Source: CAYNRA01 sp046296415 (lineage in GTDB: Bacteria > Bacteroidota > Bacteroidia > Cytophagales > Spirosomataceae). From it: 64,000 nt of DNA. Where the stretch lies: assembly GCA_046296415.1 (NCBI GenBank), contig JBKBLN010000002.1, forward strand, positions 682,001 to 746,000, read 5' to 3'. The notes under the pieces are model-generated. The model was not told the DNA's origin and made no database searches. It saw nothing but the letters and a program-made list of their open reading frames with translations. How positions within the stretch are numbered: position 1 is the first letter of the stretch; every line of letters begins with the position of its first letter. Shown piece by piece: positions 47,939-57,288 of the stretch. Made by a program: the position numbers and the translations under genes.

Positions 47939-49030
47939 TTAAAACAATTCAATTGCAAGAGAGTATGGTTCATTAGCCGCACCCCATCCATTTCCATAAC
48001 CGCATAGGCCATAAAGGTTAGCTACAAAATTAACTGGATTATTATCGCCTGTTCTTACTTCGTTTGTTGCGAATTGATAATAATAGCCCCAAATACCACT
48101 CCAATTTCCGTCTATATTTTGATAAGTACTAAAGTTGGAAGGAGTAAAAGTTAAGGTATTATATGTACCACTAACTGTTTGACCTGACCATGAGGCAACA
48201 TAAAATACAGCAACATTTGAAGTGGGTGCATTAATTAAGCGCACTTGAAGGTAATTGGATCCACCAACTACAGCCCACCTAAATTGTAAATTTAGTTCAG
48301 GAGCAATTAAGGTTGGTTTGGGAAAACCTGCACCTTCAGTATTTCTACCTCTAAATTTTACTTTATAAACTTTACTCCCCTCAGAATCAAACTTTGTCTG
48401 TCCAACTTGAACGCTACAACTTTGAGCTCCTAAAGTTGAGGGAAGTGAAAAGGTTGCTAAAGAGGGTGAAGATGAGCTGGGAATCCCAGAGACGGTATAA
48501 ATTAACTCTCCGGGACCAACATTTAAGCTTCCAGCTTGCAAAGTTGCCGTTAAACCAGTCACACCTGTCGAGGGGATAGGAGAACCCGTTAAGTATGTAC
48601 CTCCATTTCCACCGACATAAGGCACTTTCAAAGTTCCTGAGTAAGGAACTCCAGCAGTGTATCCATTGGGTAAAAGTTCGGAACCTGAACAATTCAAAGT
48701 TCCCAAGGACCCATTTAATGTTGTTGTGTTCTCGAACTTTCTCCAAGATGTTCCATCCCAAAATACGTAGCCGATGTGCGATAAGCCTCCAGTTCCGAGA
48801 TTATAAACAATCAATCCACTAGCTGGGGATGGGATTGTGACAACATCCGTTGAGGATGTTAACGCAACTTTTGGTCCTAAAAAACCTTTCTTACCTGAAC
48901 TCGGTAATGAATTAACGTTTAACTCTAGAATGGCAGAGGGATCAGGATTTCCTGTTCCAATTCCTAATTGGGCATTACAAATTGTTGAAGTAAGAAGAAT
49001 TAATGTTACAAAAAAACCAAACTTATTCAT
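47939..49030 (-). CDS. secreted surface protein A (paralogue of the one at 54.1 kb)
   Basis: 363-aa exported protein (signal peptide MNKFGFFVTLILLTSTICNAQ). The N-terminal ~110 residues follow the pattern of Bacteroidota adhesin or tail-fibre-like proteins (IGTGNPDPSAILELN, KGFLGPKVALTS, YVFWDGTSWRKF). Then comes a module of about 100 residues shared with the protein at 54107-55201 (GVPYSGTLKVPYVGGNGG, GLTATLQAGSLNVG, CSVQVGQ). The unique C-terminal domain (about 230-363) has aromatic/Gly-rich beta sequence (GYYYQFATNEV) and may bind a ligand. No type IX secretion tail is seen. Last gene of the cluster on this strand. Confidence 0.7.
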   Translation of the reverse strand: MNKFGFFVTLILLTSTICNAQLGIGTGNPDPSAILELNVNSLPSSGKKGFLGPKVALTSSTDVVTIPSPASGLIVYNLGTGGLSHIGYVFWDGTSWRKFENTTTLNGSLGTLNCSGSELLPNGYTAGVPYSGTLKVPYVGGNGGTYLTGSPIPSTGVTGLTATLQAGSLNVGPGELIYTVSGIPSSSSPSLATFSLPSTLGAQSCSVQVGQTKFDSEGSKVYKVKFRGRNTEGAGFPKPTLIAPELNLQFRWAVVGGSNYLQVRLINAPTSNVAVFYVASWSGQTVSGTYNTLTFTPSNFSTYQNIDGNWSGIWGYYYQFATNEVRTGDNNPVNFVANLYGLCGYGNGWGAANEPYSLAIELF

Positions 49031-49133
49031 GTAATTGAAGATTAAATTGTTTATTTTTTTAATTGTATTCACTTATAGAATTTTTTTAAAATTATAAATA
49101 GCATACTAATTACCTTTTGTATTTCTTTAACGA

Positions 49134-51686
49134 CTAAGGTAGTTGTTCTCTAACTATAAAAAAGTTTTGAATCAAGACATTGCCTGGGTGGTTCTTGATG
49201 ATGTTATTGTAAATAAATTCAACATCATTCCCCGTTCCCTGAGCCACGACCTCACCGTCAAGGTTGATATCACCCCGATTATATTCTCTAAGCTTAAAGA
49301 ATGGAGTAACAAACACATTGGCGGTACTGTTGATCACAATCAGGAAGATCACATTTACATCATTTCCTGTTCCTTGATAAATGATCTCATTGTTCTGATT
49401 AGCATTTCCTGCCCAAAGTGCACGGCCTTGATCTACGACTACCTGAGATTGGTTTTGGGCAGACGTATTGATCCGGAACGTGGGAGTTGATGGGCTTCGG
49501 AAGTCGACCACCAAAGGCGTCAGCCCAAACGACAAGGCCGACTCACTCATCACACCTAGGTGATTGCGGTGACGCACTGAAACAAAGTAAGAGGCTACTG
49601 CTTCTGCCGATCCAAAGGTCACTGGGGATACTCCATCCAAATCCACAATATCTCCGTCTCGTTGCACCAGTGCTGCCCGACTATCTACAATTATTTTATT
49701 GTCGGATGCCGACCTAAGTTCTACGAAAACCCAATCTACAATCGCATCGGCGCCTGTTACCGTTAATACACTTGGTGCAATACTGCCAGTCGCCGTTATT
49801 GGGCTTAGATATCCGTAAGGACTAGTTGATGGCAATAAACCTTTCGTTCGAAGGTCATCCCTCATCAAGGTTTCGGGAGTTAATACTCCATACAAGGCTC
49901 CTTGAAGATAGACCTTGGGCAAAAGCTGAGCTTTGGGAGTGCTACTGACCGTCAAACTCACCGTGGCCGTATCACAATTTACAGGATTTGCTACTTCACA
50001 TAAACGATAAGAAAACGTGTAGGCACCGGGAGTTGTACCCGCTTGGACTTGCACTTCACCTGTTGTGGTATTTAAAGTCAAACCTGTTGGTAATGTAGAA
50101 ACTAAACCCAAGGTAGTATTGACATGGGTAGCGGGTGACCCTCCTAGCTGATCATTGATACGAACATTGACTACCGCTATGCCTCCTACCGCACTAATGA
50201 TCGGGGTGGAGACCACATCGTCAGTGGCATCAATACAAACTGCGGCAGGGCCAAAAGGTGCCCGGTACTGATCAAACGGTATTATATTACCACCTGCTGG
50301 CTGACCCGAACGAGAATAGAAACTTGGTGCGCCATTTGAGGAGAGTTCCGCATTCATGACGCTTACAAAAGGATCTGTTTTTGCAATTACCTCGATTCCA
50401 TCTGCACAACTGGTTCCGGTAAAGGTAAACAATGCCACAGGCTGGCCTGAGGTAAACGGACCATAGTTCGTTTCGACAGGTGACTTCCCTATGATATAAT
50501 AAGCTCGATCTCCTGGTAAACCTTGACCGGCTAATTGGGGCTGTATTGTAGCTCCTAATTTAAGCGGTGTTTTTTGCCAAGTACCTCGCACATCCTGAAT
50601 ATCCTGAATGGTAAATCCAATCGGTACTTCCAAGGTTACTTGAGCTGTGGCTCCCAATTCATTTACGTCTGGATTATAGGCATTTGGGGTAGAATAATTC
50701 GGTACAACCCAAGCGGTATATCGACCCGTCGAAGCGTTGTATGTGACTTGATAATCCACGGTATTGACCAAAATAATTGGTCGCGAGTTCGGATCGTAGG
50801 GATCTGTGCTGGCAGATGCCTCTTGGCCGTTGGTGAAGCCATCTCCGTCACAGTCGACCGCTGCCCAAGTCGCATTGCTGGCTACATACCCGGTGTAACC
50901 TGCCGAACGAGCGGGTAAACATGGATTGTTGATCCCTCCGGATGGTTCACTCACATCTGGGGTGCCGTCGCCGTCTGTATCCGTCGTCGGTGTCGATGCT
51001 GGATTGTAAGGATCACTGCCGGCCGTCGCCTCTTGGCCGTTGGAGAAGCCATCTCCGTCACAGTCCGCCGCTGCCCAAGTCGCATTGCTGGCTACATACC
51101 CGGTGTAACCTGCCGAACGAGCGGGTAAACATGGATTGTTAATACCACCTACTGGTTCATTCACATCTGGAGTGCCGTCACCGTCTGTGTCCAAGTTCGA
51201 TGGAATATTGACTTTAAGGGAAGCTTGTAGATTATTATTACTAGGAGAATCGAAAAAACTAGTAAAATTGGCCACTGGTTGAACGTTTATGTTGGCGGTT
51301 TCAAAGCTTGGCGAAACCAATACACCTGTAACTTGTAAGGTAATAGTACCCCCACCAAACGCGGGAATAGATGCATTGTTTCGTCCTCTCCAAACATCAG
51401 CTCCTAGGTAGGTCCAATTAAAAAGGGCCCCTGCTGTTCCAGAGGGTGGAGTCGTTCCATTTGACGTAAAGTAAGTACTTGGAGCCGATATGGTTACCTC
51501 GATGGAGTTGGAGGGAATAGAACTAGAGCCCGAATTAGCAAACGAAATGGTTAAAATACTTGACTGCCCAACCTCAATTTGATTCGGCGAAAAGTTGGCA
51601 CCCGATACCCCCGGGTCGGCAAATTGAGCATTTGCCACATTAATCAGGCAGACAAGACACAAAAAGGCTAATATGATATTTTTCAT
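49134..51686 (-). CDS. secreted multidomain protein with calcium-type repeats and C-terminal dockerin-like repeats
   Basis: 850-aa exported protein (signal peptide ending NVANAQ). An Ig-like N-terminal domain (about residues 20-160) precedes two copies of a 70-residue module (DTDGDGTPDV, then GYTGYVASNATWAA, then DCDGDGF), in which the Asp-rich parts resemble thrombospondin type 3 calcium loops. The middle (about 310-760) reads as further Ig-like or beta-sandwich domains. The end (760-850) is a tandem repeat, each copy with an N/D-rich loop ending QGTGND. The two modules are almost identical at DNA level. I do not recognise a whole-protein family; it is probably a surface adhesin or matrix protein. 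Confidence 0.72.
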   Translation of the reverse strand: MKNIILAFLCLVCLINVANAQFADPGVSGANFSPNQIEVGQSSILTISFANSGSSSIPSNSIEVTISAPSTYFTSNGTTPPSGTAGALFNWTYLGADVWRGRNNASIPAFGGGTITLQVTGVLVSPSFETANINVQPVANFTSFFDSPSNNNLQASLKVNIPSNLDTDGDGTPDVNEPVGGINNPCLPARSAGYTGYVASNATWAAADCDGDGFSNGQEATAGSDPYNPASTPTTDTDGDGTPDVSEPSGGINNPCLPARSAGYTGYVASNATWAAVDCDGDGFTNGQEASASTDPYDPNSRPIILVNTVDYQVTYNASTGRYTAWVVPNYSTPNAYNPDVNELGATAQVTLEVPIGFTIQDIQDVRGTWQKTPLKLGATIQPQLAGQGLPGDRAYYIIGKSPVETNYGPFTSGQPVALFTFTGTSCADGIEVIAKTDPFVSVMNAELSSNGAPSFYSRSGQPAGGNIIPFDQYRAPFGPAAVCIDATDDVVSTPIISAVGGIAVVNVRINDQLGGSPATHVNTTLGLVSTLPTGLTLNTTTGEVQVQAGTTPGAYTFSYRLCEVANPVNCDTATVSLTVSSTPKAQLLPKVYLQGALYGVLTPETLMRDDLRTKGLLPSTSPYGYLSPITATGSIAPSVLTVTGADAIVDWVFVELRSASDNKIIVDSRAALVQRDGDIVDLDGVSPVTFGSAEAVASYFVSVRHRNHLGVMSESALSFGLTPLVVDFRSPSTPTFRINTSAQNQSQVVVDQGRALWAGNANQNNEIIYQGTGNDVNVIFLIVINSTANVFVTPFFKLREYNRGDINLDGEVVAQGTGNDVEFIYNNIIKNHPGNVLIQNFFIVREQLP
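49137..49409 (-). repeat. tandem dockerin-like C-terminal repeat
   Basis: Residues 760-804 and 805-850 of the encoded protein are two copies. Each starts with an EF-hand-like loop (NANQNNEI / DINLDGEV), continues to QGTGND and then to a hydrophobic helix and a FF..REY/FF.VREQ end. The loop is 4 residues longer than in classical dockerins. Confidence 0.65.
50818..51140 (-). repeat. 113-bp near-identical direct repeats with 210-bp period
   Basis: 50818-50930 and 51028-51140 differ at only about 3 positions. Each encodes the GYTGYVASNATWAA-DCDGDGF part of the 70-residue module, and similarity extends into the flanks. This suggests a recent tandem duplication within the gene or ongoing gene conversion. 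Confidence 0.85.
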
Positions 51687-51707
51687 ACCGAAGAAATTTT
51701 AGGGTTC

Positions 51708-51748
51708 GATTCAGGGTAGAGGAGAAGTCCCCCACCCTTATCTGAATC
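51708..51748 (-). terminator. intercistronic hairpin after the 141-residue-repeat protein
   Basis: GATTCAG plus GGGT (51708-51717) pairs with ACCC and CTGAATC (51734-51737, 51742-51748), with a 4-nt bulge. It starts directly at the stop codon. No T run follows on the minus strand, so it may be a processing or attenuation hairpin rather than a full terminator. Confidence 0.5.
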
Positions 51749-53950
51749 TTAGTTTTGAATTGATTGAGATAATACCCCGACATTGTTGTAAGGAAAATTC
51801 TCTCCACCAGAGCCCTGAATAATATTAACCGTCAAATTTGCAGCGGTACCAGCGGCCTGTCCTGTCAGCTTCAATGCAACTCGACTACTTCCATTTGCGG
51901 AAATGGTTGTGTTGGATGAGAACAGGAGGCCTACTCCATTATCTGTGACTGTCCAATTGGCGTTGTTTACAATTTCTGTTGTCAAAACCATGACCGAGGA
52001 CAGTGTATTGTCAAAATTCAATTGGAAACCTGAAATTTTGGGAATGAAAAACTGTATTCCAGTTCCATTGGTTGAGGCCCCATTGATTTCGTTAATATTT
52101 ATGATCACATAGCGCTCACCTCCCATGTTGAAGATGGAATTTCCAAAGGTAAAATTTGGAAATAAGTCCGGCTTAATAGCTGAGTTGGCATTGTAGGGAT
52201 CTGTTCCAGCTAAAACCTCCGCTCCATTTGAAAATCCATCCCCATCACAATCGGCTGCCGCCCAAATGGGATTGGTGGCAACATAGCCTGTATACCCTGC
52301 CGGACGGCTTGGATCACATGGATCATTCAAATCCGAATTTTGCTTCAATTCAGCATAATTAGAAAGACCATCTCCATCCAAATCATTGGCGTCATCTAAG
52401 GCAAGATTGGGATCGGTGGCACTCAGGCCGAGGTTTACATAAAGGATGGTTTCGACATAATCAGGAACCCCACCGCCATCTGTATCTAAGAAATTGGCAC
52501 CTTGGATTGGATTAGTATTTTGCAAAACTGATTCCACGTAATCCGGCACTTTGTCACCATCTAAATCACGGAAACTTAGGTTATTGGTAGGATCGGTAGC
52601 CTCTAACTTGGATTCTACATAATCTGGCACCAAATCACCATCGGTATCTTTGTAACTTGTTTTTAAATTGGGATCGGTAGCATCTCCATTTACCTCAATA
52701 TAGTCGGGTACGCGATCACCGTCACTGTCCAGATAACTTGTAGGATTTAACGGGTTGGTTCCATCGACTAGTTCTTGATAATCGGGTACACCATCTCCAT
52801 CGGAATCTTGAGAATCATCTGAAGCTTGACTTGGATTCGTCGCAGCAAGGCCACTTTTCAAAAATAAGATACTCTCCACGTAATCAGGAACACCTCCCGT
52901 ATCGGAATCTTTAAACGAAGTTGATGCATTAGGGTCTGTATTGTCTATTGTTGTTTCGACATAATCAGGCACTTTATCACCGTCCGCATCCAGATAACTG
53001 AGTGCATCATTTGGGTTGGTTGCATCAAATACTGTTTCGATGTAATTTGGAACCAGGTCCCCATCGGTATCTTTATAATCCGATTTATCAGCTGGATTGG
53101 TACTATCAAAATTGGTTTCAACATAATCAGGTACCCGATCTCCGTCGGTATCTAGGTAGCTTGTTTTGTCATTGGGGTCCGTACCGTCAACTAATTCCTG
53201 TGCATCTGGAACCCCATCTCCGTCAGTATCTCCAGAGGTTATTTTTCCAATACCCAAAGCGGTAATTCCATTCAGCATTGTACCTGAAAGTACGCCATCT
53301 TCTGTAGTGGTGGTGGCACCTGTTGAACCTAAACTTATCCATTGCGAACCATTCCATCCTACCAACCTCAATTCTGATGCTAGGCCAAAAGAGGTCATGT
53401 CAGGAATGGAGACGGCAACAGTTACACCAGAACCCAGATTGTTCGCATCGAGCCAATCCCATTGGCCAACAGTAGATACGGCCTGAATTCCAACCGCAAC
53501 AGAAGTAACCGGATGGAAAGCCTGATCAGTGGGGTCTTGTGTCGAACTCGGATCACCAAGTATCCAAGCTGTGGCCAATATTGCATTGGCCGGAACGGAG
53601 CCACTCACCTCAACATAGCGAAGATCCGTACCACTTCCAACTGGAAAGCGATAGACTCGGTTGGCGGTGGTCCAATAATTTTTCACATACCCATTAACAT
53701 GGTGCGCGTCACTCGACTCGATATATAAACCTATTCCTTTTGAGGAAAAGAAACCTGGATTCAAAGAACGCTGGGTTACCCATTGTGTGCTTGTTCGGAG
53801 GTCAATGGAGCCTAAATTCACAACCTCACCACTAGAGGGAACGAAGTTTCCTATTTGACCAAATACACTAAAAGAACTGCAAATAAAAGTGAGATAAAAC
53901 ACTTGGATATTCAATATCTTTCTAAAAACTACCGTACTATATCTTAACAT
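51749..53950 (-). CDS. secreted calcium-type repeat protein with duplicated repeat block
   Basis: 733-aa exported protein. After the signal peptide, residues ~35-235 form a beta-rich domain (STQWVTQRSLNPGFFS, WNGSQWISLG). Residues 241-590 are Asp-rich thrombospondin type 3-like units (DTDGDRVPDYVETN pattern). Five distinct units form a 141-residue block that is repeated exactly once (241-381 and 382-522), then a partial unit. A GYTGYVATNPIWAAADCDGDGF module shared with the neighbouring 850-aa protein follows, and the C-terminal ~140 residues form a cohesin- or CARDB-like beta domain. The Asp-rich rod should be stiffened by calcium. No type IX tail is seen. Probably an extended surface stalk. 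Confidence 0.75.
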   Translation of the reverse strand: MLRYSTVVFRKILNIQVFYLTFICSSFSVFGQIGNFVPSSGEVVNLGSIDLRTSTQWVTQRSLNPGFFSSKGIGLYIESSDAHHVNGYVKNYWTTANRVYRFPVGSGTDLRYVEVSGSVPANAILATAWILGDPSSTQDPTDQAFHPVTSVAVGIQAVSTVGQWDWLDANNLGSGVTVAVSIPDMTSFGLASELRLVGWNGSQWISLGSTGATTTTEDGVLSGTMLNGITALGIGKITSGDTDGDGVPDAQELVDGTDPNDKTSYLDTDGDRVPDYVETNFDSTNPADKSDYKDTDGDLVPNYIETVFDATNPNDALSYLDADGDKVPDYVETTIDNTDPNASTSFKDSDTGGVPDYVESILFLKSGLAATNPSQASDDSQDSDGDGVPDYQELVDGTNPLNPTSYLDSDGDRVPDYIEVNGDATDPNLKTSYKDTDGDLVPDYVESKLEATDPTNNLSFRDLDGDKVPDYVESVLQNTNPIQGANFLDTDGGGVPDYVETILYVNLGLSATDPNLALDDANDLDGDGLSNYAELKQNSDLNDPCDPSRPAGYTGYVATNPIWAAADCDGDGFSNGAEVLAGTDPYNANSAIKPDLFPNFTFGNSIFNMGGERYVIININEINGASTNGTGIQFFIPKISGFQLNFDNTLSSVMVLTTEIVNNANWTVTDNGVGLLFSSNTTISANGSSRVALKLTGQAAGTAANLTVNIIQGSGGENFPYNNVGVLSQSIQN
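52385..53230 (-). repeat. duplicated 423-bp (141-residue) block of five repeat units
   Basis: Block 1 is 52808-53230 and block 2 is 52385-52807. In both, the five units come in the same order, marked by DGDGVPD, DGDRVPDY, DGDLVP, DGDKVPDY and GGVPDY, and the last unit carries the same longer insert. The period is exactly 141 codons. Confidence 0.9.
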
Positions 53951-54091
53951 TTCATTATATTTTAATAACTTAATATATTATCTGGAAAAAATTTTAAAAA
54001 CACCAATCCAAATTCATTTTAAACAGAGTAAAAATTTAATTGGACACTTGAAATATTTTTTTAACATATTTAAGAAAAGAATAATAACCTA

Positions 54092-54105
54092 TATCTAATT
54101 AGATA
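54092..54105. repeat. 14-bp perfect palindrome after the 364-aa surface-protein gene
   Basis: TATCTAATTAGATA is fully self-complementary and lies just past the stop codon of the gene at 54107-55201. It could be a weak transcript end or a protein-binding site. Confidence 0.4.
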
Positions 54106-54106
54106 A

Positions 54107-55201
54107 TTAACTCAATCTAGTCACCCTTAAAAATATTTTTTTCTCACTATTAACCTCCATAGCCCACCATTCGAATCGGTACCATTTATAAGAAAAAGGG
54201 GCAGAGGATCCAACTTGAACTTGCAGATTAGTTGTGATTACTTCAGCAGCAGAACTCGTCCAAGAAACTACATCATCTTGATCAACAACAGTAAAGTTTG
54301 AAGAAGCAGTACCTATACCAGGAGGATTCAACGTAATATTTAATTCAGTCCTATTTTGGTTTACTTGAGAGGCGAAAGTCTGAAAGCTTATGACGATTGG
54401 GGAAGAGCTCACATTACGAATTCTGGGTCGATACTGATCACGGCTCTCAGCAACTAAACCAATTTCAAGACCGTCTATTACTGGCAAACCGCCTGGATAA
54501 AGAGTCCTCAAATCAACTTTTGGATTAGCTTGAGATTGGGTGACCGACATTAAATACACTCCTTGTGCAGATTGTCCTATACCTAATACGGTATTTTGTC
54601 CCACAGTAACACTACAAGATGATCCACCTATCGAAACATTAAAAACAGTTGTAGAAGGACTTGAAACAGTTGGGGTCCCAGAAATGATATAAGACAATAC
54701 TCCTGTACCAACTTGCAAATTACCACTGCTGCGAGTAGCTGTTAATCCATTAACTGGCCCTAACACTTCTTCAGGATAAGCCCCTCCATTAGAACCTGAA
54801 TAAGGTATAGTTAGAACACCTGAATAAGGAACACCAGAAACATAGGAGGAAGGTGTTAAAGAAGAAGAGGAGCAATTAAGTAGATTAACACTTCCATCGG
54901 AAATAATGGTTGAATTTAAACCACGCCACTCTGACCCAGTCCAGAAAACGTAACCTTTATAACTCAAACCACCTGAACCCAAATTATAAACTACTGTACC
55001 TACTTTAGGGTTAGAAATAGTCGTTTGATCAGATGAACTTGCCAAATTAACTCTTGAGAATAATACTCCTTTATTGGTTGATTCAACTTCAATTAAAAGT
55101 GAGGGATCAATGACATTAGAATTATCTCCTATTTTAATTTGTGAATAGGTCAAAAAAGGAATAAAAATAATAGAACCGAAAAGGTAAAGTAGTTTTTTCA
55201 T
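54107..55201 (-). CDS. secreted surface protein B (paralogue of the one at 47.9 kb)
   Basis: 364-aa exported protein (signal peptide MKKLLYLFGSIIFIPFLTYS). Its first ~230 residues parallel the protein at 47939-49030: the KIGDNSNVIDPSLLIEVES start, VVYNLGSGGLSYKGYVFW, then GVPYSGVLTIPYSGSNGG, GLTATRSSGNLQVG and CSVTVGQ. The C-terminal ~130 residues differ completely from the paralogue (YRPRIRNVSSSPIVISFQTF ...), so the two proteins share a scaffold but present different ends. It is the first of four surface genes behind the regulatory pair. ATG 55201 begins the signal peptide. Confidence 0.72.
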   Translation of the reverse strand: MKKLLYLFGSIIFIPFLTYSQIKIGDNSNVIDPSLLIEVESTNKGVLFSRVNLASSSDQTTISNPKVGTVVYNLGSGGLSYKGYVFWTGSEWRGLNSTIISDGSVNLLNCSSSSLTPSSYVSGVPYSGVLTIPYSGSNGGAYPEEVLGPVNGLTATRSSGNLQVGTGVLSYIISGTPTVSSPSTTVFNVSIGGSSCSVTVGQNTVLGIGQSAQGVYLMSVTQSQANPKVDLRTLYPGGLPVIDGLEIGLVAESRDQYRPRIRNVSSSPIVISFQTFASQVNQNRTELNITLNPPGIGTASSNFTVVDQDDVVSWTSSAAEVITTNLQVQVGSSAPFSYKWYRFEWWAMEVNSEKKIFLRVTRLS

Positions 55202-55377
55202 ACAAAAAAGCATTAAGTGTCTCAAAGAATAATTTGAATTAAACTAGGTAAAAGGCTTGAATTCCTTATCATAACCTAGACCAAATTAATGACAACTTTT
55301 ATGCAATATTTGGTATGAATACTTAAATATGGATATGAATTGACTAGATTGGTATGCAAAAAAATTAATAGAAATAA

Positions 55378-57288
55378 TTAAGAATAGAAAGGACCTAGCC
55401 GTATTTTGCTACCTCGATCTTCGTATGAGTCAATTTGAACTAAAAGATTGGAATGTTTGGAGAAAAAAGCTATCATATTTAAACCTAATCCTAATTTATC
55501 TGACGAAATGAATGATAGACCTTTACGCTGACGTATAACAAGATTAAAAACTTCTAAAATTTTTGGATCGAAACCGGGACCATTATCTTCAACTAATATT
55601 TCAAATTCAGAAGAATTAATTTCAGAAATACTTACTTTAATAACACCACTAGTATTTAAACATTTACATGCATTATCAACTAAGTTTCTAATTATTAAGG
55701 ATAGAACATTTTTATCATATTTAATTATCTTTTCGGTTGGACAATTAATAACTATAGAAATATTTTTTTGCAGACATACTGGCAAATATAAATCGCGAAT
55801 AGAAATTAAAATATCATTAATAAAAAACTCCCTATATTCAATCACATAAGACTCTTTTTGTGTCATGGCCCAATACATTAAGTTATCCATAGTTTGCATT
55901 ATTCCTATTGAGGAAATATCAATAGAATCTGAAATAGTTTTAATTGATTCATATTGCTTGTTTTTTAAAAGCTTTGATACCAAAGCATTGAGACCAGTAA
56001 ATGCATGTAATGGGCGTCTGAGATCGTGAGCTAAAATTTTTATTAAATTTTCTCTTAATTGAATCAGGTTATTTAACCTACTATTTTTTCTATATAATTT
56101 TACAGATAAATACGAAATAAAAACGGCAATTAAAGACCCAGCTAAAATAATCAATAAGCCAATCAATTTTTCAAATTCAAGACGTTCAATTTGACTTTTC
56201 TTTTGGTCAAATAAAAACTTTCCTTGAATTTCAGTCATGATCGAAGCCTGATTAATATTTGTTTCAATTTGAATATATTTTATTGTGCTATCTGAATAGG
56301 ATTGCATCCTATCAATATCTCTAATTTTGTAAGAAAAAAATTGAAGATTACGATAAATTGCATAAAACATTCTATTGTTTTTTGATTGTATTAGATTCAA
56401 AATTTCAATAGCCTTTAGACCAAATATTAAACCTTTTTTATATTCTTTCAATTCAAAACAATCATTTGATAAGTTATAATAGATAGCGGCACGTTCTTCA
56501 AATTGTAATTCATTTAAATCATTTAATAATTCTATATTTAACTTAAAAGAATCTTTATATCTATTTTGAAAAAAATAACTAATAGCTAATAAGCGCTTTA
56601 TACGATGATAACTATAGTTCAATTGTGGTTTCGTTAGGCAAAATGACAACAAATTATTTACTTGCTTTTCATACTCACTATAATTTCTCAGTTTTCCATT
56701 ACTGTATAAATATATCAATTTTGAAAAATGCATTTGAAGTTTCAAATGCTCATTTTTCACTATATTAATATGTTTTTCTATATTTTTTAAATTTTCATTT
56801 AAAAAAAAATCACTTCTCATTATAGCGCCACCAAAACGATCATATGCTAATTGTATAAGCAAACAATTAACATATAAAATACCTTCTAAATCATCTATTT
56901 CTTGAAAAGTAAGTAGTGCTTCTCGACCCGAATTAAATGCAGCTAAATGATTATTTTCTATATAAAACTTTAAGGCATTTAAATAAAAATAGGAAGCTTT
57001 AACATGTAAATTATTAGTCCGTATCCCAAAATCCTTAATCTCGGATAAAAAAGTTCCTAACATATTCATATTTTGCCAGTAATATGTTCTTTCAACCTTA
57101 ATTAATCGAAGGATTCTTTGCTCATTTTGCTGAGGATTTTGCTTCAACCATTCCTCTTGAACAGCTAAATTAAATACTGGATTAGTGTCTTTGAATTTAA
57201 AACTTTCCGCAAACGAATCTGAAAAATTAAGTACTATAAATAGCCAAATTAAAGAACATTTACAAAACAAATTATTGTAATTAAGCAT
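55378..57288 (-). CDS. sensor histidine kinase with TPR-like extracytoplasmic domain
   Basis: 636-aa membrane kinase. An N-terminal hydrophobic signal (about residues 1-28) precedes about 330 residues of helical, TPR-like sequence on the periplasmic side, one membrane helix (about 376-398), and then the HisKA domain with the phospho-accepting H421 (ILAHDLRRPLHAF). The HATPase domain has an N box (RNLVDNACKCL), G1 (EDNGPGFDP) and G2 (LGLGLNM). The gene is strikingly AT-rich and rich in AAA/ATA codons compared with its neighbours, hinting at transfer. Its ATG overlaps the stop of the response regulator gene by 8 nt, so the two are coupled. Confidence 0.9.
   Translation of the reverse strand: MLNYNNLFCKCSLIWLFIVLNFSDSFAESFKFKDTNPVFNLAVQEEWLKQNPQQNEQRILRLIKVERTYYWQNMNMLGTFLSEIKDFGIRTNNLHVKASYFYLNALKFYIENNHLAAFNSGREALLTFQEIDDLEGILYVNCLLIQLAYDRFGGAIMRSDFFLNENLKNIEKHINIVKNEHLKLQMHFSKLIYLYSNGKLRNYSEYEKQVNNLLSFCLTKPQLNYSYHRIKRLLAISYFFQNRYKDSFKLNIELLNDLNELQFEERAAIYYNLSNDCFELKEYKKGLIFGLKAIEILNLIQSKNNRMFYAIYRNLQFFSYKIRDIDRMQSYSDSTIKYIQIETNINQASIMTEIQGKFLFDQKKSQIERLEFEKLIGLLIILAGSLIAVFISYLSVKLYRKNSRLNNLIQLRENLIKILAHDLRRPLHAFTGLNALVSKLLKNKQYESIKTISDSIDISSIGIMQTMDNLMYWAMTQKESYVIEYREFFINDILISIRDLYLPVCLQKNISIVINCPTEKIIKYDKNVLSLIIRNLVDNACKCLNTSGVIKVSISEINSSEFEILVEDNGPGFDPKILEVFNLVIRQRKGLSFISSDKLGLGLNMIAFFSKHSNLLVQIDSYEDRGSKIRLGPFYS

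Noticed and set aside
52385..53230. Regular DNA repeats resembling a CRISPR array or minisatellite
   Set aside because: The repeats are in frame within a coding sequence and encode Asp-rich protein units; spacers are not unique and repeats are not short palindromes.
47939..55201. Type IX secretion C-terminal sorting domains on the surface proteins
   Set aside because: None of the four proteins ends with the usual sorting-domain pattern, so the export route beyond the signal peptide is left open.
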